Positions 10,156 through 22,160 of a DNA stretch of 64,000 nt are shown piece after piece; the first letter of the stretch is position 1, and every line of letters begins with the position of its first letter. The notes below the pieces were generated by a model, which had not been told where the DNA came from, searched no databases, and saw only the letters and a program-made list of their open reading frames with translations. The position numbers and the translations under genes are program-made. Origin of the DNA: Coriolopsis trogii (taxonomy: Eukaryota > Basidiomycota > Agaricomycetes > Polyporales > Polyporaceae); contig JAHYIO010000001.1 of the NCBI GenBank assembly GCA_020543525.1, forward strand, positions 2,666,001 to 2,730,000, given 5' to 3'.

Positions 10156-12396
10156 ATGGCAGACACACCTCTCACCCAAATACCCGCCGAAACGCAATGT
10201 CTCGCCAACATCGAGCCCAACGACCAGGAGAGAGAGGAAAAGCTGCCTGAATATTCTCAAGATGGTCAACTCGTCCCTATGACACCAGCGCAGAATGACC
10301 GTTATTCCAGAGTGGTTCTGTACGCTCGCGTCACACACGGTGGCCATCTTGACGATGTTCACGCTCTCCTCCTGCCAACAGCGTTTCACCCCGAAGACAC
10401 ACAATACCTAGGGGACTTCATACCTCATTGATGCTGCAGGAGTGCGTCCACGCCTTCCAGGTCGTTCTGCAACCCTGGGCACTGACCTCGTATGCCACAG
10501 ACCGCCCTACCTGGGTCCAGGTTGGACTTCTTACGTGAACCCCGAAGGGTCGCCTTTCTACGTCAACCACGATGAACACATCATCACCGATGACCCTATC
10601 CCGATGCCCGAGATATTCAGCAAGATCATCGTATGGAAGCATAAGCTCGACGCCATTGTCAAGGCCGAATACCTGAACCTTCCGGCAGACTACGAGCTAT
10701 ATCTGACCGTATCTCCGGACACGGGAAAATGCACGTACTACTACGTCGACCACACGCATCAAACCACGTTTTGGCTGGAGGAGATCGACCCCGATCGTCA
10801 TGACATCGAACTACCCCTAACGTGCTCCGACGCGCAGACCAGTATGTCTCCACTATCCGGCCGGTTACATAAGGGCTAGACGGACATGTCGGTTGGGCCC
10901 ATTAATACACCATGACGCTAGATACCGCTGGCTGTTCTTGAGTGCTGATCCCTTCGGGCAATACCCAAGAACAGTTCGAGGGCTGTGAGTGCTAGTGGGC
11001 TCGAACGGCAAGACCATCGGACTCTTTTGCGAGCCAGCGACTCACCCTCGTGAAGAGTACATCCTACAGGAACAGTACTGGATCCATTGCGAATACTTCC
11101 CTCACAGGCCGGTGAATGTCGCCCTCAAGAAGGAACTCGCAGATATCTTCCGGCAAGCAAGAGCTGGTTCGTATCTCGAGCCATTTCTCGCTGTCCTCCG
11201 ACTCACATATGGGGCACAATGATAGACCACATGACCTCGGACATGTCGACGTTCCCTTACGATGCCCAACAATGCAAGCATTACCTAGAAATCATTGAGT
11301 CGAATAGTACGTGGCGCCTTTGCTAATGATCAATACGAGAACACAGAGAACCTATCCGCAGCTGAAAGCACTCTCCATACCAATTGGATTCTTGGTATGT
11401 TCGGGTCCTACCACTACTAGCCATGCTTGTAATTGACGAGTGCATGAAGCACGCTTATGGGTCCCCATAAGTGAGAATATACTTCCAGCCTTCCTTTCCT
11501 GAGCTAAAACGACTGCACATAGCCAGACATAGATATCACAGCTTCTTCGGCGAGGACCACGCCAGGATCTCTCGTGAGCAAAGACGTCTTGATAACCCTC
11601 GTCAAAAGACCTCGTTCGTGATCAAATTCTGCTCTGTATTGCTCTTCAATCTACCCAAGAACTGCGCCGACGAGCTCGACCTTCTGTCCTGCGATGACCT
11701 GACGTACGTGATGCATTGGCGCGAGTTCTCGTCGGAGCTCTTACGAGGTTGGAGAGAGTCTACCTATCTGGTGCGAGGAGATCAGTTTTTGAGCACGAGC
11801 TACACATTCTAACCCAGTCATGTTCCAGTCTGCTGGTATTCTCCTGTGAGCATACGTGTCCGTCATGCCCTCCTTCTATCTACTCATCTCCCTGCATACT
11901 CCCTGCAGGATCAGCACGACGTCTACCCTGAGGCCCAACAACCCCGCCTCATCCGCGCTCGGCTCCGTCGCCGCCATATCCGCCATCGGCAGCCTCGTCA
12001 CCGGCAGCGTCCTCGCCCAATGGTACTCCAGTGCTGAGAAGTACAGTGCGGGCTATGTGGTACGAACCCTCTTCACACTCCCTTCCCCGTCTCCCCTCGT
12101 GCCCTTGTGGCACCCGCGCTGACTGCACCACCCACCCACCAACGCAGGCATACCATCTCGCGGCCATCCAGAGCCCCGAGTACGGCTACGCAAGGATCGC
12201 CCAAGCATACTCCCTCCCCCGCGCGCTCCTCTTCTGGTCGATGGTCTTTCTCGCGACGCACATGCTCAGCGCGGTCGTCGACCTCGTCGAGCTAATCATC
12301 CAAGCCCCGGCCCTGCTGCTCGCCGCCGTCATCCTCGTCGCCGTCTGTCAGATGCAACACACGCTCCGCCGCGCTTTCCCCAGCATAACGAAGTAA
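10156..12396 (+). CDS. WW-domain-like, multi-span membrane protein of Agaricomycete type
   Basis: Belongs to a large, uncharacterised mushroom-fungus family with an N-terminal WW-like module and C-terminal membrane segments. The readable order is an N-terminal Glu/Gln/Pro-rich exon (MADTPLTQIPAETQ), then PGWTSYVNPEGSPFYVNHDE (10.5 kb). Next come DTGKCTYYYVDHTHQTTFWL, EEQYWIHCEYFP-type and DMSTFPYDAQQCKHYLEII segments, WILARLWVPI, and HRYHSFFGEDHARISREQRR. Hydrophobic stretches follow at about 11.85-12.05 kb (ALGSVAAISAIGSLVTGSVL) and 12.2-12.38 kb (PRALLFWSMVFLATHMLS and a second helix). There are at least nine exons. The splice between the first exon and the WW-like exon (acceptor at 10500, phase 2) is unresolved: one or two extra introns lie in 10250-10500. 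No function is known to me; a membrane-anchored protein-interaction role is a guess. Confidence 0.72.
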
Positions 12397-12738
12397 GCCA
12401 ACGTCAGGTCGAGCAAGATGGTGCCCAGAGCGGATGCACTCGCGCTGCGACGGTTTTCGAATGCGAAGGTGTGCCAGATCAAGTACTCGTAATATTTATT
12501 GCTAGCGTTTCCCATCCCCGAATTTATGTCACTGCTATCAAAGATCCCTCTAACGCATATCACGACTGGTGATTTGGTCACGTCACCCCGTAGTTCATCC
12601 TGCGGGTGTATGCTCTAACGATTAGCATGATTGCGTTCTCGATGTATCCAAAAAAAGAATGATTATAGCATCCTGTCCTCCTAGATACACAGCACTCCAG
12701 CAGCAGATCTCAACTGACGCAGACCGTTTCCGTCTATT
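12397..12738. other. Intergenic region between convergent genes
   Basis: 3' flanks of the WW-like membrane protein (+) and IPP isomerase (-). Nothing else supported. Confidence 0.5.
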
Positions 12739-13802
<1,064 letters not shown>

Positions 13803-14176
13803 TGTGCGAGAGTAGATGTGGGTACGAGGGAGGGGTCGGAAAGGCCTAGTGCGGATGGTGGTGGTCAGACGGAAAGCCAGCCGACCGCTCATATGAACGG
13901 TGGAGGGGTAACAACAAGTGGTCCGACTCGAATACAAAAGTCATCTTCAGACTTCTCCGCAACAGACCAACAATTACTCGCTCGGCTCAGGTGCTTGATT
14001 TCTCGATTACGTAATAATCATACACCGTTCGACTCCAATGCATTCAGAAACTCATACGATCATTATATAGTCAGTCGATGAAACATACAGGACGTCAGCG
14101 TTGTCAGTACAAATGGTCAGCGAGCGAGCGACGTTGACAATACAACAGCTACAGCGGTCCCATCTAATCAGCACGA
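13803..14176. other. IDI1 upstream region
   Basis: Contains the IDI1 promoter and leader and the 3' flank of REC8. A minus-strand TATATAA-like run lies at 14061-14070, about 260 nt above the IDI1 ATG. It would fit a promoter with a long leader, but this is uncertain. Confidence 0.4.
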
Positions 14177-17100
14177 TCACTTCACTCTAATCTTCAGCAC
14201 TCCGTAAGGCTCCTCTTGTCTCACGCCCAACATGTTCTTCGTTGAAAGCACTGTCGCGATGTCAGATTCACCACGTTTCGCTTCGCCAGGACACATACCA
14301 AGGCAATGATAAAACGCGGCAGCAGCAACACGAGGCGTACTGGTCGCCTTCGGCACAACGTCGTCGAAAGCCAGTTCTGAGGCGGGATTCGGGAATGCTC
14401 TCAATTGCATCTTGGCGTACCTTGGATGTGAGGTGAGAATTTGGAACAAGCCTATAATGTGTCAACTCACTCCAGGAAATTGTGCGAGTTGCGTTCAAGA
14501 GTCAAGACGTTCGACTGTTGCGACTCCTCCAGGTTCGCTTCGTCCGGAACTGATGATCACGTTCGGTGAACCGCAAACGGACCAAAATCGAGACAGAACA
14601 CCCACCATTGAACTGGAAATCGTCTCCCTCAATCTGCGAATTTCTGAAGGCGAAGCTGACCGGAGAGGGAGGGACAGTCCCGACGAGAAGGGAACTCTCA
14701 CGTCTACTCCCATAGGAGCTTCCTCTAGATCTCTTGCTCGCCCGGCGCATCCCACTGAATACGTCGCTCCCGTTCTCCAGTCCAAACCCGCCGCCAACGA
14801 CAGACGAACTCGGACCCGCATGGTCCCACGGGAAGAACGCGCTCCGTTGAGAGCCAGAGATGACGTCCTGCGTTCCTCTCAGGTCGATGTCTAGGTGGCT
14901 TCCCATGGCCGATGGTGGGCGGGATCCACGACGCGCTTGACCAGGTTCCTGTACTTGCATGAGCGGTGGTGAGTGATATTCGAACTATCAGATACACACC
15001 TCGGAAGAACGCATCCTTGAGTCAAAGTCCGCCTCATTCCCCATCCCGGCTTGGAATTGTCAGAAATCAATACCCTTGGTCGACTCGGTGAAGCTCACTG
15101 TAATCACCGTAACCGCCACCAAAGTCCAATGGTTGATCCACGTCCATTCCGAAGTCATTCAAACCGGTAGGTGGAGAGCCGTCTCCTCTCGCTGCCGGGA
15201 TACCCTCAATCTCTAGGTCATTCACCCTTCGCCTCTTCTTGGGCGGTTCACCTACGACGTATGAGTGGCTGGACACCGTCGAGAACGATTCATGCATGCT
15301 CACCTTCCATCTGTATCTGAAGCTGCCCAGAACGAGCTTCTACGTGCAACTTGAAGTGCTCCATCCAAAAGTCGACCAACACCGGAGCTTGAACTATGGA
15401 TAACCTAGTATCAACAACCGGGACACCACCGGCGTACCATTACTCACCGCCCCTCGGTGCACCATATATCATCTCCTCAATGAGCTTGGTGTTTTCCGAC
15501 CGCGCTCTCTTCTCAGCGACCTCGCGCTTGAGAGCTTCCTGTTCCTGAACGTAGTTCGCTCGAGCCATCTGCGTGAGAATGGTCCGCTCAGTGACTTCAC
15601 GCAAAAGTATGGGCCTGTCATACTTTCAGCTCATCGTCCGTGAGTTCCGTCCTCGCATCGAGGAGTAGCCTCACTCTCTTTGGCTTACGTTGAGCAGGGT
15701 TACCGGGCTGTCCATCGACAGGTACCGCAGGGTCAGAGTGTGTATCTGAACCACGCGGGCTGAACGGCGCAAGCGGCACGATCACCGAAGCTGACGGCGG
15801 TAGACTCCCTGTAAGCTGCGTTAGCATATGCCGTCTACACATTCTAAAAACATACCTGGGCGGGTAGGATCATTGTGAGCGGCAGCGCCATCAGGCTGTA
15901 ACTCTGGATCCTGCTGTGCGTTGAAATGGAAGTCGTCGCCCAAACCCATGTCTATGTCCATGTTGAGATCGCCGAGATTGCCAGCAGCCTGGCTGTCAAG
16001 ACGGTCAGGATGCGTCGGTAGATGGTGAGTGGTGTCAGCGTACTCTTGAGTCGGCTGGAAGGCTGAACCTCCCCAGCCTTCACCAAGCTCTTGAGCAAGT
16101 TCATCTCCGATGTCCGCACCACCAGCGCCATCGGGGAGCGCAAAGAGGTTGTCGTCAAAGTCGAATCCGCCGACCTGGGATGAAGATGCGGCGAACCCTG
16201 CGCCGGCCTGAACGCTGCCGGTCAGCGACCGAGCAAACGCTGCGGCCAGCAGATCGGTGTGGTGCTCGTCGAGAGTGTGCAGACCTCGGGCGTGCTCTGC
16301 AGTGGCAGAAAGTGGCGGCTCTTGCTCTCGTTGCTTCCCTTTCGATTTCGATCTCGGCTTTCTGGCATTGGGATCGAATTCAGCATCCGAACCCTGATCG
16401 TTGTCGTCTGGGGGTATCTAAATGATCAGATGGTCACAGCGATGTGCGGGAAAAAAACCGACCTTCTTGCAAGCGTTCGTCCCAAGCCTAAGAGCACGGT
16501 TAAGTTGATGACCAAAGATGAAGTATCTTCTTTCCGTACCACAAATATGCCATCAAAGGCAACGCTGAAAGCTGCTGCTGGATCAGCAGCAAGGGTCAAT
16601 GTCTCTACTCTGAAAACGGTTTAGACATAGCTCAAAGGTGTCCACAGAGTCGAACCGGGCTTACCGCATGCTAGGTTGCCCCATTTGAAGCTGCGCGGCG
16701 TTGGCGGACATGGAGGAGAATTCTTGAACGGCCTTTTTCAATGCATTGAAGCAAGTCGTCACGTCCGCGAAGAAGATCTCCTCTTTGACTGCGCACATGC
16801 ATGACAATTGTATGAATATGAAGTGGAGGAATTGATATTGGCATGTGAAGCGGCAAACCTTTGTACACGCTGCGCAGGTAGGTCAGAAAAATTCAGTGTT
16901 CTTTGTGCAAGCAACACACCGAGCGACACCGATCATAAGGTTGCTAGACAATCGCAACGCAAGAGGCTCTGCTGGCTCCGCTATGAGTCCACATAGCTGG
17001 GAAATGTCTGCAGTCAGAACGGAACGTTTGGGTAATTTCTTGAAGGACGACTTCGCGCCGAGTGTGGCTGCTAGCCTTATAAAAGGGCATATAGTGAGCA

Positions 17101-17187
17101 ACACGAAGGTCAAACTCCAGGGAAGACGTACCAAAGCAGACCATAGCCACTGTCTCTGCGCTCAAGGAGCTCGGGTGAAAAGAACAT
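14177..17187 (-). CDS. REC8: REC8-type cohesin kleisin (Rad21/Rec8 family)
   Basis: Kleisin subunit that closes the SMC1-SMC3 cohesin ring; REC8 replaces RAD21 in meiosis. The N-terminal domain is MFFSPELLERRDSGYGLLWL, then AATLGAKSSFKKLPKRSVLT, PLALRLSSNLMIGVARVYKV and KEEIFFADVTTCFNALKKAV. The start is at 17187 and a tiny 11-nt exon (16859-16869) carries RVYK. The long middle is acidic and low complexity, with GGFDFDDNLFALPDGAGG, MDIDMGLGDDFHFNAQQD and possible phosphorylation/separase regions. EPPKKRRRVND looks like a nuclear signal. The C-terminal winged helix is at 14.5-14.2 kb (LAFDDVVPKATSTPRVAAAA, then VLSTKNMLGVRQEEPYGVLK), ending at TGA 14177. I choose REC8 over RAD21 because the N-terminus (LKKxxKRSVLTADI-type) matches the basidiomycete REC8 branch as I remember it. 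Family assignment is strong; the paralogue choice is less so. There are about a dozen introns. Confidence 0.78.
16859..16869 (-). other. REC8: 11-nt microexon of REC8
   Basis: The sequence CGTGTACAAAG sits between an acceptor CTGCGCAG and a donor GTTTGC. It joins the upstream GGTGTCGCTCG and the downstream TCAAAGAGG in frame to give GVARVYKVKEE, the conserved kleisin strand. Frame and family conservation both require it. Confidence 0.8.
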
Positions 17188-17444
17188 ATGAGCAGCAAAA
17201 CACAGCAAGAGAGCGGGGGCCAATAGGTCAGCATACAGCCAACGTTTGCGTGGATAGCCTACGGGGTGTCACTGCCCAAAACGACAGACTTCGGTGCGGG
17301 AGTCGCATGCGCAGTATGGATACAACAGAAGGCGGGCATAGATTACATGCATGACGCGTCGGAAACGACACAGGTTGATACAACATGCCAGGTGCTAGTG
17401 TCCATGACGTCGCGCTGGAAAAGAAGGGATGCCTTACCAACATC

Positions 17445-19925
17445 TTACCTCTTCGCCCACCTCCTGCCACCCCAGCTCACTAGTCTGGCAAACAGCTCAC
17501 TGCGGGAGGCTACGAACATGAAGTTGGCCGCCTTCGCTTCCTGAGTCCCGTCTGGCCGAGTCTCGGTGTACTCAACGTCGACGCCCTGCGTCAGCGTCGT
17601 CTTCTTTACCCCGGTGACGTCCGACAGCGGGACAGTCAGCGTGGGGCGCGATGACAGCAGCGGGGTGAAGAAGAGCGTCGTCTCTGTCAGCGTGATCAGC
17701 CCCGGAGTCTTCTTCAGCTGAGCGGGGAACGCTGCAGGTTCGGTCAGCGAATCCAAGCTTAATGGCAGACAGCTCCCGAGCAGGACGAACTCACTCCGCG
17801 TCTCGATTCGAGGCTCGGCCCCCGCGGGCGACGCCGCGACCTTCGGGCTCAGTGGGTTGAGCGCCTTCCAGCTGTTCGCTTGCTTCCACTGAGCACCCGG
17901 GCAAAGAAGGTCAGCGCACGTCAATCCAGAGAGCTTCCCAGAGATGCACACACCTGCCCGTCTTGGAACAATTGCTTGACGCCTTCGGCACGCTCCTTGG
18001 TCGAGGCAATACGATCGCCCCATTTGTTCCAGTCCACGGATGTGCTATTCCCATGCTCCTTCTCCGCTTCGAATACGCCAGCGTCGGAAGACCGTCTCTG
18101 GTTTCTTCGACGCCTCGTGGGTTGTATTGGTAGTCCACGCGCGACGCGCTGAGATATGAGCTCCATGGCGTATTCCGTGTCCGTGGGGACGATCGCCAGC
18201 GGTGATGGGATTCTGCATAGACAAAGCCTGTCAGTTTGGGCACGACTTCCATGCGATGAAGAACGGCGCACCGACTACGCTCGGCCTCCGGTATCGCCGC
18301 GATGACGGGTACTGCGTGCCAGAAGAAGAAGCCAGCCAAGAACCCTACGCATCTGACTATATATCGTGCAGGCAACAGGCCTAGGAAGAGCCATCCGAGA
18401 AACACCTGTATCACATTATCTGAGCGATTCGCAGACGGTGATCGAGATGATAACTTCACTTACGACGCCGTAATATACCGACGCACTCGGCTCCCGCCAC
18501 AGAAATATGCTGCGTGGTCGGTGTCAGCCCAAACAAGGAGATAAACGGCTGCTGTCGAACATACTTTCTCACTCTCTCCATCAAGTCAGCCGTCTCGTTC
18601 AGGAGGAACAGACCGAGGCGCTTCAAGTCAGCGTCCTTTTGGGCGTCGTGTTCCTTATGTTCAATCAGGTCAGGAGTGCTGACGGATACGCTCTTTGGGC
18701 TCGCGTTGTCGTCCAAGCTGGTGCGTCCTCCGGCATCGGCTTCGCTTTGCGCGGTGGCCACTTTGGCCTTCTTCAGCTTGCGGATGTGTTTGTAGTCCCC
18801 GAACAGGTCCCACATATCTCGTAGTCCTAGCGTGGGCGACGCAACCATGCGTGTGAAGAGTATAGAGCCGAACGTCTGAGAGCGGTCGATCCGGCTCCGA
18901 TGTTCGCGGAGCTCGGCCAAACTGGGGTAAGGATGTAGCTTTTTAACTAGCAGCTCGTACAGAAGACGCGCGGCGAAGGCAGAGAGCAGCAAGCCATGAT
19001 ACCACAGTATCCAGTACAGCTGAGCAGCACCATGCAAGATGCGTGAGGGTGGGCAAGCTGCTTTGATAGTGTTCGGGTACTCACGGCACAGAATACGAAG
19101 CTGCGTCTCGGGTTTTCCCAAGTGGCCAGCTTCAACAACGGCATGGCGACCATGCTATACAAGGGCTCTACGGCTACATACAGGCGTTGGGCGCTCTGTT
19201 TAAGACGACTCAGGGTGAAGTCTGGAGGAGGAGGCCGCGGTGCAGGTAAGAGAGGAAGCAGGAAGTCCTGTGCAAGACAGATGGTGGAGAGATTCGTCAA
19301 GCTGAGTGGCATGGGCATCGAAACGTGATCACATACGTGGACTATGACCTCTGAGATCGTACGTGTGCCATTGAAGACGTCTAGGGATGAGCGGCGAACG
19401 TTTGTGTGAGGGTTGTTCGAGTCCGTGGAGGACTCCGCGATCGCAGGTGCGCTCGCCGACGCCGATTGAGTAGAGGCAGTAGGAGGTGTGGGCTCAGCCA
19501 CCCGAACCTCTCGCACATACTGTACGTCGTTTCTTTGTGAGCAGGACCTTGTGCAGCACCCTAAGAAAATGACTCACAGTAGAGAACAAGTGCAAGAAAC
19601 GGTGGATCTCTTCGTCATTGTAAAGCTCCCGCAGCTGCACCTCCGACAGGCCCTCCTCGTCTTTCGGACTCAACGATAGACTCTCCCTGGACGCCTCCCC
19701 CGCATCGGTGTTTGGTGTTGGCGCGAGGCTCTCCGTGTCTGAGCTGTCCTCAGTAGGTATGTCCTCGGACGCATCAAGGGATATCGTGGACGTCCCAGGT
19801 CGAGGAGGAAGTGGTGGGCGGACTCGGAAGTCAAGACTAGAGCTCGCAGGAGAAGATGAAGCAGAGGGATGTCTCGGAGGGAGAGGTGGAGGTATCAGCC
19901 TTCCTTCTTGATCATTGCTGTTCAT
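17445..19925 (-). CDS. GRAM-domain, multi-span membrane protein
   Basis: Begins MNSNDQEGRLIPPPLPPRHP (ATG at 19925) with a proline-rich, Ser/Thr/Asp-rich disordered N-terminus. Membrane segments follow at about 19.1-18.95 kb (ILWYHGLLLSAFAARLLYEL) and 18.45-18.3 kb (FLGWLFLGLLPARYIVRCVG, then FLAGFFFWHAVPVIAAI). Between them is a cytosolic stretch with DMWDLFGDYKHIRKLKKAKV. The C-terminal part has PAQLKKTPGLITLTETTLFF and TVPLSDVTGVKKTT, typical of a GRAM/PH-like lipid-sensing fold. It finishes at TAA 17445-17447 after SWGGRRWAKR. GRAM domains bind phosphoinositides, often at membrane contact sites; that role is inferred here. In-frame Met codons upstream of 19925 exist (to about 20099) but would add an unlikely leader. 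It lies upstream of, and in the same direction as, REC8, separated by about 260 nt. Confidence 0.75.
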
Positions 19926-21065
19926 AATGCTGATCTCGTTGGTCCGCGAATCCGCAACGATGAAGAATGGGAGGCTCAGGCAAGAGTCGTCGAGAGCCGT
20001 GTCCTCACCGATGTCGTGCTTCCTTATATAAACCTTGCAAACACTGCCTGTTGTACAACGAAAATAGGTCACACGCTGAATTATCGGAAGGTACTTCACA
20101 GTGGCTGTCCTAGACCTGGGTGCTGCAATTCAGCAGAATAGTGCTCCAGGCGCGGGATTTTTGTGCGATGGACATGCACTGCTGATGCGCAGGGAGCTGC
20201 AAGTCGAAGGAGCAGTGACGTAGGCGCGTAGGCGCTTTAGTGTTATGTAATATTTAGTACGCGCCCTACGATCACGTGATCTAACAGTTGTCCTGTTAGC
20301 GCGCCGCGTCCGAGATGTGGCTTGAGCTTCATGTTCTACCAGTACTCCATTGCGATATCTCTCGTTCACACATACTGATGCTCTGGCTATGGTACCACGT
20401 ACATGTACTCGTTGGTTTGGTGAGTGTTCGTACATGAAGATTCATTAACCTGGGCTTGATCACATGAAATACAGCAACCGCCAGAGAATCCGAAGCATCT
20501 CGCCTATCCAAGACTGAGAATGTTCATCAAAGTGAGGGAAGGACAGATCGACTTAACATCTATTACGACTAGGCGATGAATCACCGAAGGCCCGGTGTTG
20601 AGCGAAGAGGAACACTCTTGCTGTCAGAGCAGACGGTGAGCTATTTCCTTTGTATCAGACTGGATATTGCGCCGCCGCCATCCAACTGTCCCCATGGTAT
20701 CGCCATCGCCGTGTAGACCCTGCTGTCGAACACGTAGGCGGCCATAGCATGGGTGACCATATTGTTTCCCAAGCGAGCGCAATGACCACATAGTGGTCAT
20801 ATTCCCGGCTTGGCTGTGGCCGCAACTAGTCATTACAGGGCGAGACCTGATGTGACGAGCTGCAGCCACTGCTGTAGCTTACAATACACAATGGAGCTGA
20901 GCAACAACACACCGTTGGACGACGTTATCCTGTGCCAGGATTCAGTCCTCCGCAAGGTTGGTGACAAGAATGCGTTCGGAATATACATGCAAGAACAAAA
21001 CGGTCCATAGACCTGGCGTTGACAAGGTTGACTATGTGCGTGATGTGAACGCGACAACACGCCGC
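19926..21065. other. Intergenic region of about 1.1 kb
   Basis: Promoter side of the GRAM protein and 3' flank of the TPR-MYND gene. It contains a short tandem GTAGGCGC-like duplication near 20221 and the inverted repeat at 20782-20800. No convincing ORF: the minus frame 20130-20435 has no coding features. Confidence 0.45.
20782..20800. repeat. Perfect 8-bp inverted repeat with 3-nt spacer
   Basis: ATGACCAC-ATA-GTGGTCAT. A related half (GTGACCATATT) lies about 30 nt upstream, near 20749-20763. Could be a dimeric factor site or chance; it lies nearest the 3' side of the TPR-MYND gene. Confidence 0.5.
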
Positions 21066-21798
21066 CTACGCCTCAGTGGCTTCTTGGGTCTGCTTTCTGC
21101 AGTACTTCTTGTGTCGCTTCCAGTCAGCAACCTGAAAGAACCGTCAGTCGAACAAACGCGACTTGCCCAATTTACGAACTTACTTGGCAAGATCGAGAAC
21201 AGTACAACACGGCCTATTGATTGTGTTCGTCTGGTATCAGACGCTTCCATGACGGGCATACAGCCGGGAACGTACCTTGCAAACGGTACATCTTGAAAGC
21301 GCGCTGAGATTGTTCGATAGGTTCGTGCACTAAGACCGATGGTGAGCCATGCCATAGCCGCGAGCCGGGTGCAGGATTTACGTTGTAATTACTGCAAGCA
21401 ACGTTGTCTGGCGCACCCCTAAGGCGCATCTCCTCTGCTGCTTGCAGATCCCCCTTCATCTCGAAGAGTCTACCCAGATTGTCGCGGGTAACTGCAAGGT
21501 CAGAGCGAGGACCTGCGTGTTCGCGGACACGCAAAGCCTTATTGAGGTATTCTTCCGCTTTATCCAGACGCTGCATGGTGAGATAGAGCTCACCCAACCC
21601 ATTGTAGGAGAGGGCCGTCGTGACGTCGTCGGTACCCAGCCCAGCCTCTTTGACTCGAATGGCTTCGAGATGCTTACGCTCGGCTCCTTCGATATCGCCC
21701 TGGCGTTCTAAGCGCAAGGCTTCATTGTTGAGCTGAGAGCCTGACGCGACAGCCGAAGCTACGCCAGCGGATGGGTTCACGCGAGGGACAGCGGACAT
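21066..21798 (-). CDS. TPR-repeat protein with C-terminal MYND zinc finger
   Basis: Starts MSAVPRVNPSAGVASAVASG. Two to three tetratricopeptide units follow (LNNEALRLERQGDIEGAERK, LSYNGLGELYLTMQRLDKAE, VTRDNLGRLFEMKGDLQAAE). After RLRGAPDNVACSNYN the frame continues over three short exons: CTNLSNNLSALSRCTVCK, AVLYCSRSCQ and VADWKRHKKYCRKQTQEATE, then TAG at 21066-21068. The cysteines and histidine fit a MYND zinc finger (C-x4-C ... C-x2-C ... C-x3-C ... H-x3-C). TPR and MYND modules both mediate protein contacts, so an adaptor role is likely; no enzyme domain is seen. A longer N-terminus from an in-frame ATG near 22040 is open upstream, but it overlaps the divergent DCP2 promoter, so I chose 21798. 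About 190-200 residues. Confidence 0.75.
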
Positions 21799-22160
21799 TT
21801 GTGAGACAATTCGGAAATGGGACAAGGTGTTGCAAGGGCCCTGTACGACGGCAACGTGGGGAAGGAGACTGGCAGTGTTCACGGTAGGTGCGAGCTCGAG
21901 ACAAGGCCAACGCGGAGACGAGCCGTGGCCGAAGCACGAGCGCTGAGGCCAGCCGCAGAGGCTGAGGGATTGCTGATGGTTTGTACTTGTTTCTTTTGTG
22001 GCTGCGCCGGGGGGAGCCAACCGCCCTCGGCTCTCAAGGCGTCCATCTACTCTCCAGCCACCACCAACCTCACCGTCTCTGCCCACATACATATATCCGC
22101 GCTCAGACCCCGTTCCTTCCTACATATCGCTTCCTCTCTCTTCTCGACTCGCCATCCAAC

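Noticed and set aside
16640..16680. tRNA-like B box (GGTTCGACTC) on the minus strand
   Set aside because: It lies in a REC8 intron and lacks an A box, D-arm and acceptor-stem pairing at tRNA spacing.
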